A stretch of DNA of 64,000 nt. Origin: Phenylobacterium aquaticum. GTDB lineage: Bacteria > Pseudomonadota > Alphaproteobacteria > Caulobacterales > Caulobacteraceae. Where the stretch lies: assembly GCF_022695515.1 (NCBI RefSeq), contig NZ_JALDPT010000010.1, positions 62,001 to 126,000 of the forward strand, in the 5' to 3' direction. The notes beneath the pieces are model-generated. The model saw nothing but the letters and a program-made list of their open reading frames with translations, was not told where the DNA came from and searched no databases. The translations under genes and the position numbers were made by a program. Below are positions 56,680 to 64,000 of this stretch, piece after piece (the first letter of the stretch is position 1; each line of letters begins with the position of its first letter).

Positions 56680-57684
56680 TCACGCCGGTATGTGGACGGG
56701 GGATTTGAGGCAACCTTGTCCCTCAAGCGTCCGGCGAAGGGCGATATCGAGGGGGGTGTGGGGCTCCTCGCCCAGTTCGGCGACGAGCTTACGGTTATCC
56801 ATCACAACCTCATTGTCCCAGAGATAGCGCATCTCCAGCATCTCGCGGAGCATCTCGACCACCGGCGAGACCATGGCCATGGCGAACCAGGGCAGGGCCT
56901 GGCGCTTCAGCTTGCGCCCCGCCACGCGTTCCAGGGCCTGGAACATCTCCTCGCCGGTCACGACGTGGCCGCGGTGGTTGTAGACGGCGAAGGGCTCCAG
57001 GCTCGCCTCGCGGTCGGCCAGCCGGGCCATGGTCTCGGCCAGGTCGGGCAGATAGGCCCAGTCGTGGGCGATGTTGGCCGGCCCCGGGATCGTGACCGTG
57101 GTGAGCGGCTTGTCCTTCTTGACCCAGCCTTCGGTCAGCCAGGACGAGGCGCTGATCGGACCGAAGAAGTCGCCGGCCCGGACGACCAGGGTCCGGACGC
57201 CTTCGTCGCGCGCGGCCTGGGCCAGGCGCTTCTCCAGCGCCACCCGGATCGCGCCCTTACGGGTCTTGGGGTTCTGGGGCGAGGTCTCGGTGAAGACCGG
57301 CCAGGCGTCGGGCCCGTAATTATAGACATTGCCCGGCAGCAGGATGCGGGCGCCGCTGGCCTTGGCGGCGGCGATCACGTTCTCCATCATCGGCGGCAGC
57401 AGCCGGGCCCAGCCGGAATAGCCGGCCGGATTGCCGGCATGGACAATCAGGGTCGCGCCCTCGGCGGCCGCGATGACGTCGGCCTCCACCAGGGCGTCGC
57501 CCTTGACCCAGTCACAGGCCTCCAGCCCCGCGGCGTCGCGACGGGCGGCGACCGGGTTGCGGTTCATGGCCCGCACCCGCCAGCCATGGGCCAGCAGGGC
57601 GGCGGCCACCGCGCCGCCGATCGAACCGGTGGCGCCGATCACCAGCGCCAGGGGCGCCGTCGTCTTGGGGGATTGTTCACGCAT
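56680..57684 (-). CDS. NAD-dependent epimerase/dehydratase family protein
   Basis: 334 residues. GATGSIG at residues 17-23 binds the nucleotide; the extended-SDR core has GNVYNYGPDAWPVFTETSP, where Tyr could be catalytic, and a C-terminal substrate domain with HDWAYLPDLAETMARL. Substrate unknown. It lies 52 bases upstream of leuC on the same strand and may be co-transcribed; a LysR gene diverges from it and may control it. Confidence 0.88.
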   Translation of the reverse strand: MREQSPKTTAPLALVIGATGSIGGAVAAALLAHGWRVRAMNRNPVAARRDAAGLEACDWVKGDALVEADVIAAAEGATLIVHAGNPAGYSGWARLLPPMMENVIAAAKASGARILLPGNVYNYGPDAWPVFTETSPQNPKTRKGAIRVALEKRLAQAARDEGVRTLVVRAGDFFGPISASSWLTEGWVKKDKPLTTVTIPGPANIAHDWAYLPDLAETMARLADREASLEPFAVYNHRGHVVTGEEMFQALERVAGRKLKRQALPWFAMAMVSPVVEMLREMLEMRYLWDNEVVMDNRKLVAELGEEPHTPLDIALRRTLEGQGCLKSPVHIPA

Positions 57685-57781
57685 CTGACCGTCTCCATGT
57701 CACTTGCTATGCAAACGATCCTCGTCCGGGCGGGACTTAAACGGAATTGCGGATTGGTGTGGAACAGGTATTCATAAGCGC

Positions 57782-58687
57782 ATGAGCGATCCGGCCTGGG
57801 ACCTTTTTCAAAGTCTGCATGCGGTGATGCAGGCCGGCAGCTTTTCCGGCGCCGCCCGCGCGCGCGGCCTGACCCAGCCGACCCTGGGCCGCCACATCGA
57901 GGCCCTGGAGCAGAACCTGGGCGGCCCCCTGTTCATCCGCTCCCCCCGCGGCCTGACCCCCACCGATCTCGCCCAGTCCCTGAAGCCCCACCTGGAGGAA
58001 ATGGCCGCCGCCGCCGCCTCGGCCCTGCGCGACGCCTCCAGCGTGTCGGACGCCAAGGGCGGGGTGGTGCGGCTGGCGGCCAGCGACATCATGGGCGCCG
58101 AGGTGCTGCCCCAGATCCTGGCGGGGTTCGCCGAGGCCCATCCGGACATCCAGATCGAGCTGGTGCTCTCCAACAAGACCGAGGACCTGTCGCGCCGCGA
58201 CGCCGACATCGCCGTGCGCATGGTGCGCCCGACCCAAGGCTCCCTGGTGGCGCGCAAGGTGGGGACCACCACGGTCGGCTTCTACGCCACGCCGGAATAC
58301 ATCGCCCGGCGCGGCATGCCGGCCAGCCTGGAGGAGCTCGAGACCGGCCACATGCTGATCGGCTTCGACCGCAACCGGCCGACCATCGAGTCCCTGGAGC
58401 AGATCGATATCGGCCGCGAGATCACCCGCGACATCTTCAACTTCCGCACCGACAACGACGCCGCCCAGATCGCGGCCGTGCGGGCCGGGCTCGGCATCGG
58501 GGCCATCCAGCATGCCCTGGGGCGCCGCTATGGCCTGACGCCGGTGCTGTCCAACGCCTTCGGCTTCGAGCTGGAGATCTGGGTCGCCATGCCGGAGACC
58601 CTGAAGGGCTCGCGCCGCATGCGGCTGATGTTCGACCACCTCGTCGAAGGCCTGACCCGCTTCTCGCAGGAAGACCGCAAGCGGTAG
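57782..58687 (+). CDS. LysR family transcriptional regulator
   Basis: 301 residues. The winged helix begins DLFQSLHAVMQAGSFSGAARARGLTQPT, and the effector domain (about 90-295) starts RLAASDIMGAEVLPQ. ATG 57782 follows an AT-rich stretch. Divergence from the epimerase gene over 97 bases makes that gene the likely target; I do not see a clear T-N11-A site. Confidence 0.92.
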   Translation: MSDPAWDLFQSLHAVMQAGSFSGAARARGLTQPTLGRHIEALEQNLGGPLFIRSPRGLTPTDLAQSLKPHLEEMAAAAASALRDASSVSDAKGGVVRLAASDIMGAEVLPQILAGFAEAHPDIQIELVLSNKTEDLSRRDADIAVRMVRPTQGSLVARKVGTTTVGFYATPEYIARRGMPASLEELETGHMLIGFDRNRPTIESLEQIDIGREITRDIFNFRTDNDAAQIAAVRAGLGIGAIQHALGRRYGLTPVLSNAFGFELEIWVAMPETLKGSRRMRLMFDHLVEGLTRFSQEDRKR

Positions 58688-58708
58688 GGCCTCGGCTCGC
58701 CCGGCGCT

Positions 58709-58800
58709 CCCCCTCACCCCGCCCTCTCCCCGCAAGCGGGGCGAGGGTGCGCAGCTCATAGCCCTCGCCCCCTTTGGGGGAGAGGGTTGGGTGAGGGGCG
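58709..58800. repeat. Inverted pair of CCCTCTCC-type palindromes
   Basis: Two units (CTCCCCGCAAGCGGGG core, then CGCCCCCTTTGGGGG core) lie head to head with only about 15 bases between, in the convergent gap between the LysR gene and rplS. Confidence 0.8.
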
Positions 58801-58822
58801 ATCCACGCCCTCACCGCAAACG

Positions 58823-58853
58823 AAAACGGCGGCCCCATCGCTGGGGTCGCCGC
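58823..58853 (-). terminator. Rho-independent terminator of rplS
   Basis: On the minus strand GCGGCGACCCC pairs with GGGGCCGCCG around AGCGAT and is followed by TTTTCG, just downstream of the rplS stop. Confidence 0.8.
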
Positions 58854-58878
58854 TGAAATTCGAACCGCCGGTGGCGAT

Positions 58879-59274
58879 TTAGGCCTCGGGGGTGTCCTTG
58901 GCCGTGTCCTTCGACGCCATCTGGCGCTCGGCGATCCGGGCCGACTTCCCGCGGCGATCGCGCAGATAGTAGAGCTTGGCGCGACGGACGACGCCGCGAC
59001 GCTTCACTTCGATGGATTCGATCATCGGCGAGTGCAGGGGGAACAGACGCTCCACGCCTTCGCCGAAGGAGATCTTGCGGACCGTGAAGCTCTCATTGAT
59101 GCCGCCGCCTTGACGGGCGATGCAGACACCTTCGTAGGCCTGAACGCGCTCGCGTTCGCCTTCCTTGATCTTCACGTTGACGCGCACGGTGTCGCCGGGC
59201 TGGAAGTCCGGAGTGGTGCGCAGGGCGGCGAGGCGATCGGCCTCTTCCTTTTCCAGCTGCTGGATCACGTTCAT
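58879..59274 (-). CDS. rplS: 50S ribosomal protein L19
   Basis: 131 residues. [45 protein letters not shown] and [23 protein letters not shown] are L19 signatures; a short charged tail follows. L19 sits at the 30S-50S interface. It follows trmD and ends at a clear terminator, the end of the rpsP-rimM-trmD-rplS set. Confidence 0.98.
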   Translation of the reverse strand: MNVIQQLEKEEADRLAALRTTPDFQPGDTVRVNVKIKEGERERVQAYEGVCIARQGGGINESFTVRKISFGEGVERLFPLHSPMIESIEVKRRGVVRRAKLYYLRDRRGKSARIAERQMASKDTAKDTPEA

Positions 59275-59300
59275 TGGTCTGGTCCTTGGTTCACTGGGCT

Positions 59301-60011
59301 TTACTCGCCCTTTGCCTGTTGTTTGGCGAGGTAGGCCGCCCACAGATCGGGCCGCCGCTCCCGCGTCGTCTCTTCCCGCTGCGCCTGACGCCATTTCCGC
59401 ACCAGGGCGTGATGGCCGCTCAACAGCACTTCGGGAATCTCCTGCCCCTCGAACGTCCGCGGTCGCGTGTACTGCGGGTGTTCCAGAAGACCGTCCTCGA
59501 AACTCTCTTCACTCAAGCTCTCCGCCTGGCCGAGGACGCCGGGCACGAGCCTTACGCACGCTTCGATGGTCACCATGGCCGCCGCCTCGCCACCGGCGAG
59601 CACCGCGTCACCGACGGTGACCTCTTCGAACCCCCGGGCGTCGAGCACCCGCTGGTCCACCCCTTCGAACCGCCCGGCCAGGACGATCAGTCCCGGCCCC
59701 TTGGCCCACTCCGCAACCCGCGCCTGGGTCAGGGGTCTGCCCCTGGCGCTCATATACAAAAGCGGCCGTCCCCGAGGCTCCACGCTGTCCAGCGCAGCCG
59801 CGATGACGTCCGCTCGCATCACCTGTCCAGGACCGCCACCCGCGGGGGTGTCGTCGAGGAAGCCGCGCTTATCCTTGGAAAAGCCGCGAATGTCCAGTGT
59901 TTCCAAGGTCCAGAGTCCCTGCTCGCGCCAGGCGGTTCCGATCAGGGAAACGCCGAGCGGCCCCGGGAAGGCCTCGGGGAACATGGTCAGCATGGTGACG
60001 TCGAAGGACAT
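59301..60011 (-). CDS. trmD: tRNA (guanine37-N1)-methyltransferase
   Basis: 236 residues from ATG 60011. [19 protein letters not shown] opens the SPOUT domain; [14 protein letters not shown] and the trefoil-knot region [30 protein letters not shown] bind SAM. It makes m1G37 and prevents +1 frameshifting. It normally follows rimM; here tesB on the other strand lies between them. ATG 60029 is a possible longer start. Confidence 0.97.
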   Translation of the reverse strand: MSFDVTMLTMFPEAFPGPLGVSLIGTAWREQGLWTLETLDIRGFSKDKRGFLDDTPAGGGPGQVMRADVIAAALDSVEPRGRPLLYMSARGRPLTQARVAEWAKGPGLIVLAGRFEGVDQRVLDARGFEEVTVGDAVLAGGEAAAMVTIEACVRLVPGVLGQAESLSEESFEDGLLEHPQYTRPRTFEGQEIPEVLLSGHHALVRKWRQAQREETTRERRPDLWAAYLAKQQAKGE

Positions 60012-60138
60012 GGCGGGCTTTTGGACCATTGAGCGACGTTTCGCCACCACTCCAGCTAGAGTGCGTCGCCTTGCCCCTCGGCCGGCTAGGGATTAGAGCG
60101 AGCGCTTTCGCATCGCAGCAATTTTCAAGAGCCCGCTT

Positions 60139-61005
60139 ATGGACACGCCCGAGAACCTCGTTGAAACCCTGGCCCTGGAGCGGCTGGAGGTGAATCTGTT
60201 CCGCGGCGTGAGCCCCGAGGACGGGCCCGGCCGGATCTTCGGCGGCCAGGTGATCGCCCAGTCGCTGCTGGCGGCCTATGAGACGGTCGAGGACCGGGCC
60301 TGCCACTCCCTGCACTGCTACTTCATCCGCCCGGGCGATCCGCGCGTGCCGATCGTCTTCGAGGTCGACCGCTCCCGCGACGGCGGCTCCTTCACCACCC
60401 GCCGGGTGGTGGCGATCCAGCACGGCCAGCAGATCTTCAACCTGGCCGCCTCGTTCCAGGTGGCCGAGGACGGCTTCGAGCACCAGGCGCCCATGCCCCA
60501 GGTGGCCATGCCCGAGGCCCTGCCCAGCGAGGCGGAAGCCCAGAAGGCGATCCTGGAGAAGCTGCCGGAAGAACAGCGCCGCTGGGCCTCGCGCCCCCGG
60601 CCGATCGAGATGCGGCCGGTCGACGGCTCCTCGGTGTTCGGCCGCCCCAACACCCAGCCCCGCGAGCCCGAGAGCCAGGTCTGGTTCCGCGCCAAGGCGC
60701 CGATCGGCGATGACCCGCACATGCACCAGGTGGTGCTGGCCTATGCCTCGGACATGAACCTGCTCTCGACCGCCATGCGCCCGCACGGGGTGCACTGGCA
60801 GACCAAGGGCTTCCAGTCGGCCAGCCTCGACCACGCCATGTGGTTCCACAAGCAGCCGAACTTCAACAACTGGCACCTCTACGCCCAGGACAGCCCCTCG
60901 GCCTCCGGCGGGCGCGGCTTCATCCGCGGCTCGATCTATTCCGAAGACGGCGTGCTGGTGGCCTCGGTCGCCCAGGAAGGCCTGATCCGGATGCGCAAGG
61001 ATTAG
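60139..61005 (+). CDS. tesB: Acyl-CoA thioesterase II
   Basis: 288 residues with two hotdog domains. FRGVSPEDGPGRIFGGQVIAQSL in the first and AYASDMNLLSTAM and HAMWFHKQPNFNNWHLY in the second, with the conserved Asp/Thr/Gln region, match TesB. It hydrolyses medium- and long-chain acyl-CoAs. It is alone on the plus strand between trmD and rimM. Confidence 0.95.
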   Translation: MDTPENLVETLALERLEVNLFRGVSPEDGPGRIFGGQVIAQSLLAAYETVEDRACHSLHCYFIRPGDPRVPIVFEVDRSRDGGSFTTRRVVAIQHGQQIFNLAASFQVAEDGFEHQAPMPQVAMPEALPSEAEAQKAILEKLPEEQRRWASRPRPIEMRPVDGSSVFGRPNTQPREPESQVWFRAKAPIGDDPHMHQVVLAYASDMNLLSTAMRPHGVHWQTKGFQSASLDHAMWFHKQPNFNNWHLYAQDSPSASGGRGFIRGSIYSEDGVLVASVAQEGLIRMRKD

Positions 61006-61013
61006 GGCGGAAA

Positions 61014-61136
61014 CCTCCCTCCCCTTCATGGGGAGGGTGGATGGCGCGAAGCGCCAGACGGGTGGGGTCTTGGGTCGACCGCCGTTCCCCACCCTGACCG
61101 CTGCGCGGTCTGTCCCTCCCCATGAAGGGGAGGGAG
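61014..61136. repeat. Inverted pair of CTCCCC/GGGGAG palindromes
   Basis: The left unit CTCCCTCCCCTTCATGGGGA and GGCGCGAAGCGCC stems is mirrored by CCGCTGCGCGG and CCTCCCCATGAAGGGGAGGG at the right. It fills the convergent gap between tesB and rimM. It resembles the pairs at 30041 and 38377. Confidence 0.78.
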
Positions 61137-61142
61137 AGCGTG

Positions 61143-61646
61143 TTACTCCACCTCGTCGGGCCGCACGCAGATCAGCTTGCCCTCGGCGATCAGCACCTGC
61201 GGCACGGTCTCGCGGGTGAAGGGCAGCCACCAGCTCTGACCCTTGGGCGGCTGGATCTCCAGCAGGTCGCCGGCGCCGAAATCGTTGACGGCCTTCACAT
61301 GGCCCATGGCCACGCCCTCGGGGCTCTCGACGGCGAGACCGATCAGATCGGCGAGATAGAATTCGTCCTCGTCCGGCGGGGGCAGGTCGGCGCGGTCGAT
61401 GAACAGGGTCAGGCCCCGCAACGCCTCGGCCTGGTCACGGTCGGTGACCTCGGCGGCGCGGGCGATCACACCGCCCTTCACCGCGCGCGCCTGGGTGATG
61501 GTGAGCCCGTGGCTCCCATTCTCGCGCTTCAGGATCTTGTAGCGCGCAAGCGCCAGCGGATCCTCGGTGAAGGTGGTGATCCGGATCTCGCCCTTGACGC
61601 CGAAGGCGCCGGCGACCCGGGCGATCTGGAGGAGGCGGTCAGCCAT
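61143..61646 (-). CDS. rimM: Ribosome maturation factor RimM
   Basis: 167 residues. ARVAGAFGVKGEIRITTFTEDP is the N-terminal RimM signature and FYLADLIGLAVESPEG opens the PRC-barrel domain that binds S19. It helps 30S head assembly. It follows rpsP by 27 bases. Confidence 0.96.
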   Translation of the reverse strand: MADRLLQIARVAGAFGVKGEIRITTFTEDPLALARYKILKRENGSHGLTITQARAVKGGVIARAAEVTDRDQAEALRGLTLFIDRADLPPPDEDEFYLADLIGLAVESPEGVAMGHVKAVNDFGAGDLLEIQPPKGQSWWLPFTRETVPQVLIAEGKLICVRPDEVE

Positions 61647-61673
61647 GGGCGATAACCGCCTCCCTTACAGGTC

Positions 61674-62156
61674 TCAGCCTTCCGACGCTTCGGCGGCGGG
61701 GGCTTCTTCAGCCGGAGCTTCAGCGGCCGGGGCTTCAGCCACGGGGGCTTCTTCCACGGCGGGCTCTTCAGCCGGCGGGGGCGACGGGGCGGCGGCGGCT
61801 TCAGCGGCGGCGGCGGCCAGGTCGGCCTCGCGCTGGGCGCGTTCGGCGGCGCGTTCCTTGGCCTTCTGGCCCGGCTGACCCTTGTTCGGGTTGTTGCCGG
61901 CTTCCCACTTGGCCAGGCCCTGTTGCGACAGGAAGCGCGCGACGCGGTCGGTCGGCTGGGCGCCCTTGCCGATCCATTCCTGGATGCGCTCGACCTTCAG
62001 GGTCACGCGGTTCGGGTCGTCCTTCTTGAGGAGCGGGTTATAGGCGCCGACCTTCTCGATGAAGCGGCCGTCGCGGGGCGAGTGGCTGTCGGCGACGACG
62101 ATCGAGTAGTAGGGGCGCTTCTTGGCGCCGCCACGGGCGAGACGGATCTTGAGCAT
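61674..62156 (-). CDS. rpsP: 30S ribosomal protein S16 with long acidic/alanine tail
   Basis: 160 residues. The first 85 are S16 ([20 protein letters not shown], then [19 protein letters not shown]). A basic [16 protein letters not shown] linker and about 50 residues of Ala/Glu/Pro repeats ([16 protein letters not shown]) follow, doubling the usual length; alphaproteobacterial S16 proteins often have such tails. It is 18 bases downstream of ffh. Confidence 0.96.
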   Translation of the reverse strand: MLKIRLARGGAKKRPYYSIVVADSHSPRDGRFIEKVGAYNPLLKKDDPNRVTLKVERIQEWIGKGAQPTDRVARFLSQQGLAKWEAGNNPNKGQPGQKAKERAAERAQREADLAAAAAEAAAAPSPPPAEEPAVEEAPVAEAPAAEAPAEEAPAAEASEG

Positions 62157-62174
62157 GATAGTCCTTTGTAAGCT

Positions 62175-63716
62175 CTAGGATTTCTTGAAGGGATTGAAGC
62201 CTGGCGGAAGTCCGCCGAGGCCTGGAAGCTTGGGTCCGCCGGGACCACCGAGCCCCGGGAGATTGGGAAGGCCGCCGCCCTGCTGGGCGAGCTTGCCGAG
62301 TTCTTCGAGCTGGCTGGCGTCGGGCTGGGGCAGCTTGCCGCCGCCGAGCGCCTTGAGGCGGTCCGCGCCGCCGCCGCCGCCCATCATGCCGGCCATGCGG
62401 GCGAAGCCCTTGCCGCCGTCCTTGCTCATCATCTTGAAGGCGTCGGCCATCTGGCGATGCTGCTTCAGGAGACGATTGACCTCGGAGACCTCGACGCCGG
62501 CGCCCTTGGCGATCCGGCGCTTGCGCGAGGCGGCCAGGATGTCGGGCTTCTTGCGCTCCAGCTTGGTCATGGAGGAGATGATCGCCGCCTGGCGGTCGAT
62601 CATCTTGTCCGAGACATTGGCCTCGGCCATCTGCTTCTTGATCTTCTGGACGCCCGGCAGGAAGCCCATCAGGCCTTCCATGCCGCCCATGCGCTTCATC
62701 TGGGCGAACTGCTCGGCCATCATGTCGAGGTCGAACTGGCCCTTGGCCAGCTTCTTGGCCATGGCCTCGGACTTGGCGACGTCCAGATCCTGGGTCGCCT
62801 TCTCGACCAGGGCGACGACGTCGCCCTGACCCAGGATGCGGCCGGCCACGCGGGCGGCGTCGAACACGTCGAGGCCGTCGATCTTTTCCGAGACGCCCAG
62901 GAACTTGATGGGCAGACCGGTGACCGCGCGCATGGACAGCGCCGCGCCGCCGCGGCCGTCGCCGTCGGCGCGGGTCAGCACCAGGCCGGTGAGCGGCAGG
63001 CGCTCATGGAAGGCTTTCGCGGTGCGCACCGCGTCCTGGCCGGTCAGGCTGTCGGCGACCAGCAGGGTCTCGGACGGATTGGCGATGCGGGCGATCTCGG
63101 CCGCCTCGCTCATCATCGCCTCGTCGAGCGTGGTGCGGCCGGCGGTGTCGAGGATCAGGACGTCATAGCCCTGGAGCTTGGCGGCCGACATGGCGCGCCG
63201 GGCGATGTCCGGCGCCGTCTGGCCGGCGACGATCGGCAGGCTGTCGACCTCGGCCTGCTTGGCCAGCATGGCCAGCTGCTCCATGGCGGCCGGACGGCGG
63301 GTGTCCAGCGAGGCCAGCAGGACCTTCTTGCGGTCCTTCTGGAGCTTGAGGGCGAGCTTGCCGGCGGTGGTGGTCTTGCCGGAGCCCTGCAGGCCGGCCA
63401 TCAGGATCACGGTCGGCGGATTGAGCGAGAGGTTCAGGCCCTCAGCGGTCTGGCCGCCCAGCATCTCGACCAGGCCGTCATAGGTGATCTTGACCACCTG
63501 GTCGGCGGGACGCACCGAGCGGATGACGTCCTCGCCCGAGGCCCGTTCCTTGGCCTTGGCGATGAACTCGCGCACCACCGGCAGGGCGACGTCGGCCTCG
63601 AGCAGGGCCACGCGCACCTCGCGCAGGGCCTCGTCGATGTCCTTTTCGGACAGCACGCCGCGACCGGAGAGCCGGTCGAATACGGAGGACAGCCGATCTG
63701 TAAGAGCGTCGAACAC
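62175..63716 (-). CDS. ffh: Signal recognition particle protein Ffh
   Basis: 513 residues. N domain (1-90), then GTPase with GLQGSGKTTTAGKLA, DTRRPAAMEQL, LDTAGRTTLDEAM and TRADGDGRGG, and the Met-rich M domain (about 300-440) that binds 4.5S RNA and signal sequences. A Gly/Pro/Leu-rich tail ends in FNPFKKS. It pairs with FtsY (31435-32370). It leads the ffh-rpsP-rimM unit. Confidence 0.98.
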   Translation of the reverse strand: MFDALTDRLSSVFDRLSGRGVLSEKDIDEALREVRVALLEADVALPVVREFIAKAKERASGEDVIRSVRPADQVVKITYDGLVEMLGGQTAEGLNLSLNPPTVILMAGLQGSGKTTTAGKLALKLQKDRKKVLLASLDTRRPAAMEQLAMLAKQAEVDSLPIVAGQTAPDIARRAMSAAKLQGYDVLILDTAGRTTLDEAMMSEAAEIARIANPSETLLVADSLTGQDAVRTAKAFHERLPLTGLVLTRADGDGRGGAALSMRAVTGLPIKFLGVSEKIDGLDVFDAARVAGRILGQGDVVALVEKATQDLDVAKSEAMAKKLAKGQFDLDMMAEQFAQMKRMGGMEGLMGFLPGVQKIKKQMAEANVSDKMIDRQAAIISSMTKLERKKPDILAASRKRRIAKGAGVEVSEVNRLLKQHRQMADAFKMMSKDGGKGFARMAGMMGGGGGADRLKALGGGKLPQPDASQLEELGKLAQQGGGLPNLPGLGGPGGPKLPGLGGLPPGFNPFKKS

Positions 63717-64000
63717 TCAGCAACTCCTATGGCCCAAACGCAATCGACCCCCGTGGACGATCACGTCGACGGGGGGCCTCGCCGCCCTCGTCCCAAATAA
63801 GATATGGGGGTCGTGGCGGTGGAGGGCGCGATTGCTCTGCGCCGGAAGGGCGCGTCTATGCGCGCAAAGGGCGGAAAGGTCAAGGAAAGGGGTGGATTAG
63901 CGCCAGCCTCGAGCAAGATCACAAATCCAAGCGACGGAACCTGAGGCCATCGCGAAGCCCGCAAATCGGATCAGCCATCCACGCAGCTGGACTCCGCGCG
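63717..64000. other. Intergenic region upstream of ffh
   Basis: This 284-bp end of the window must hold the ffh promoter. I see no convincing gene. A minus-strand frame from the edge to a TAA at 63897-63899 ends RFAGFAMASGSVAWICDLAR-like and could be the tail of a gene outside the window, but it is too short to judge. Confidence 0.4.

Noticed and set aside
63761-63964. A 67-codon minus-strand frame upstream of ffh
   Set aside because: No ribosome-binding site, no recognisable motif, Arg/Pro-rich composition; it lies in the promoter region.

Overview
The window is a GC-rich (about 70% by sampled lines) chromosomal segment that reads as the core genome of an alphaproteobacterium of the Caulobacterales, most like Caulobacter/Phenylobacterium. 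The case rests on an lptC-lptA-lptB...rpoN...hpf order, a DUF2794 protein, a NDUFA9-like dehydrogenase, a short FtsY without the acidic domain, an NdvB-free housekeeping layout, and exact copies of the Caulobacter CtrA half-site TTAACCAT. Genus is inference. I see no phage, insertion sequence, CRISPR array, integrase or toxin-antitoxin pair.

Layout. 1-4310: partial hpf and rpoN (minus) separated by a plus-strand trio (plant-like aspartate-semialdehyde dehydrogenase, GNAT, glutathione transferase). 4412-9047: three exported or hydrolytic enzymes (S9 peptidase, lipoprotein alpha/beta hydrolase, sulfatase). 9198-12034: lptB, lptA, lptC, an RNase D-like exonuclease and tRNA-Leu(CAG). 12207-20220: NDUFA9-like protein, uppP, gltD-gltB. 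20359-26051: thpR, BI-1 family protein, DUF2794, a 312-bp gap with a probable small RNA, DUF1223 protein, acnA. 26230-29679: ccmA-ccmB-(Spy-like)-ccmC-ccmD-ccmG for cytochrome c maturation. 29740-38285: a small unknown gene, a MarR regulator with a lysine-rich tail, yciB-ftsY, a TRIC-type channel, mtaB-dapF, prolyl oligopeptidase, a PadR regulator. 38510-43164: oxyR, ahpF, ahpC and the canonical asd. 43259-52349: thioesterase, EVE protein, a broken M16 peptidase/TPR pair, PLP decarboxylase, MarR-GNAT fusion, DUF6134. 52346-58687: leuB-ABM-leuD-VOC-leuC, an epimerase and a LysR regulator. 58879-63716: rplS-trmD, tesB (plus strand), rimM-rpsP-ffh.

Two window-wide themes stand out. First, at least seven genes carry a single-base frameshift, and six of the breaks are repaired by lengthening a short homopolymer by one base; two of these genes (lptA, ahpC) should be intact in a living cell, so most are probably consensus errors in the assembly rather than biology. 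Second, three families of GC-rich palindromes occur as inverted pairs and fill almost every long convergent or 3' gap, like REP/BIME elements acting as bidirectional terminators. Regulation is visible at several loci: ATAG-N7-CTAT boxes upstream of both oxyR and ahpC, a perfect palindrome upstream of the MarR-GNAT gene, AT-rich palindromes upstream of the PadR gene, and CtrA half-sites upstream of rpoN and of the 97-residue gene.

I did not find a clearly unprecedented system. The best candidates for new biology are the probable small RNA at about 22290-22480, the MarR regulator with the histone-like tail, the His-rich PadR regulator, and the VOC and ABM genes built into the leucine operon.
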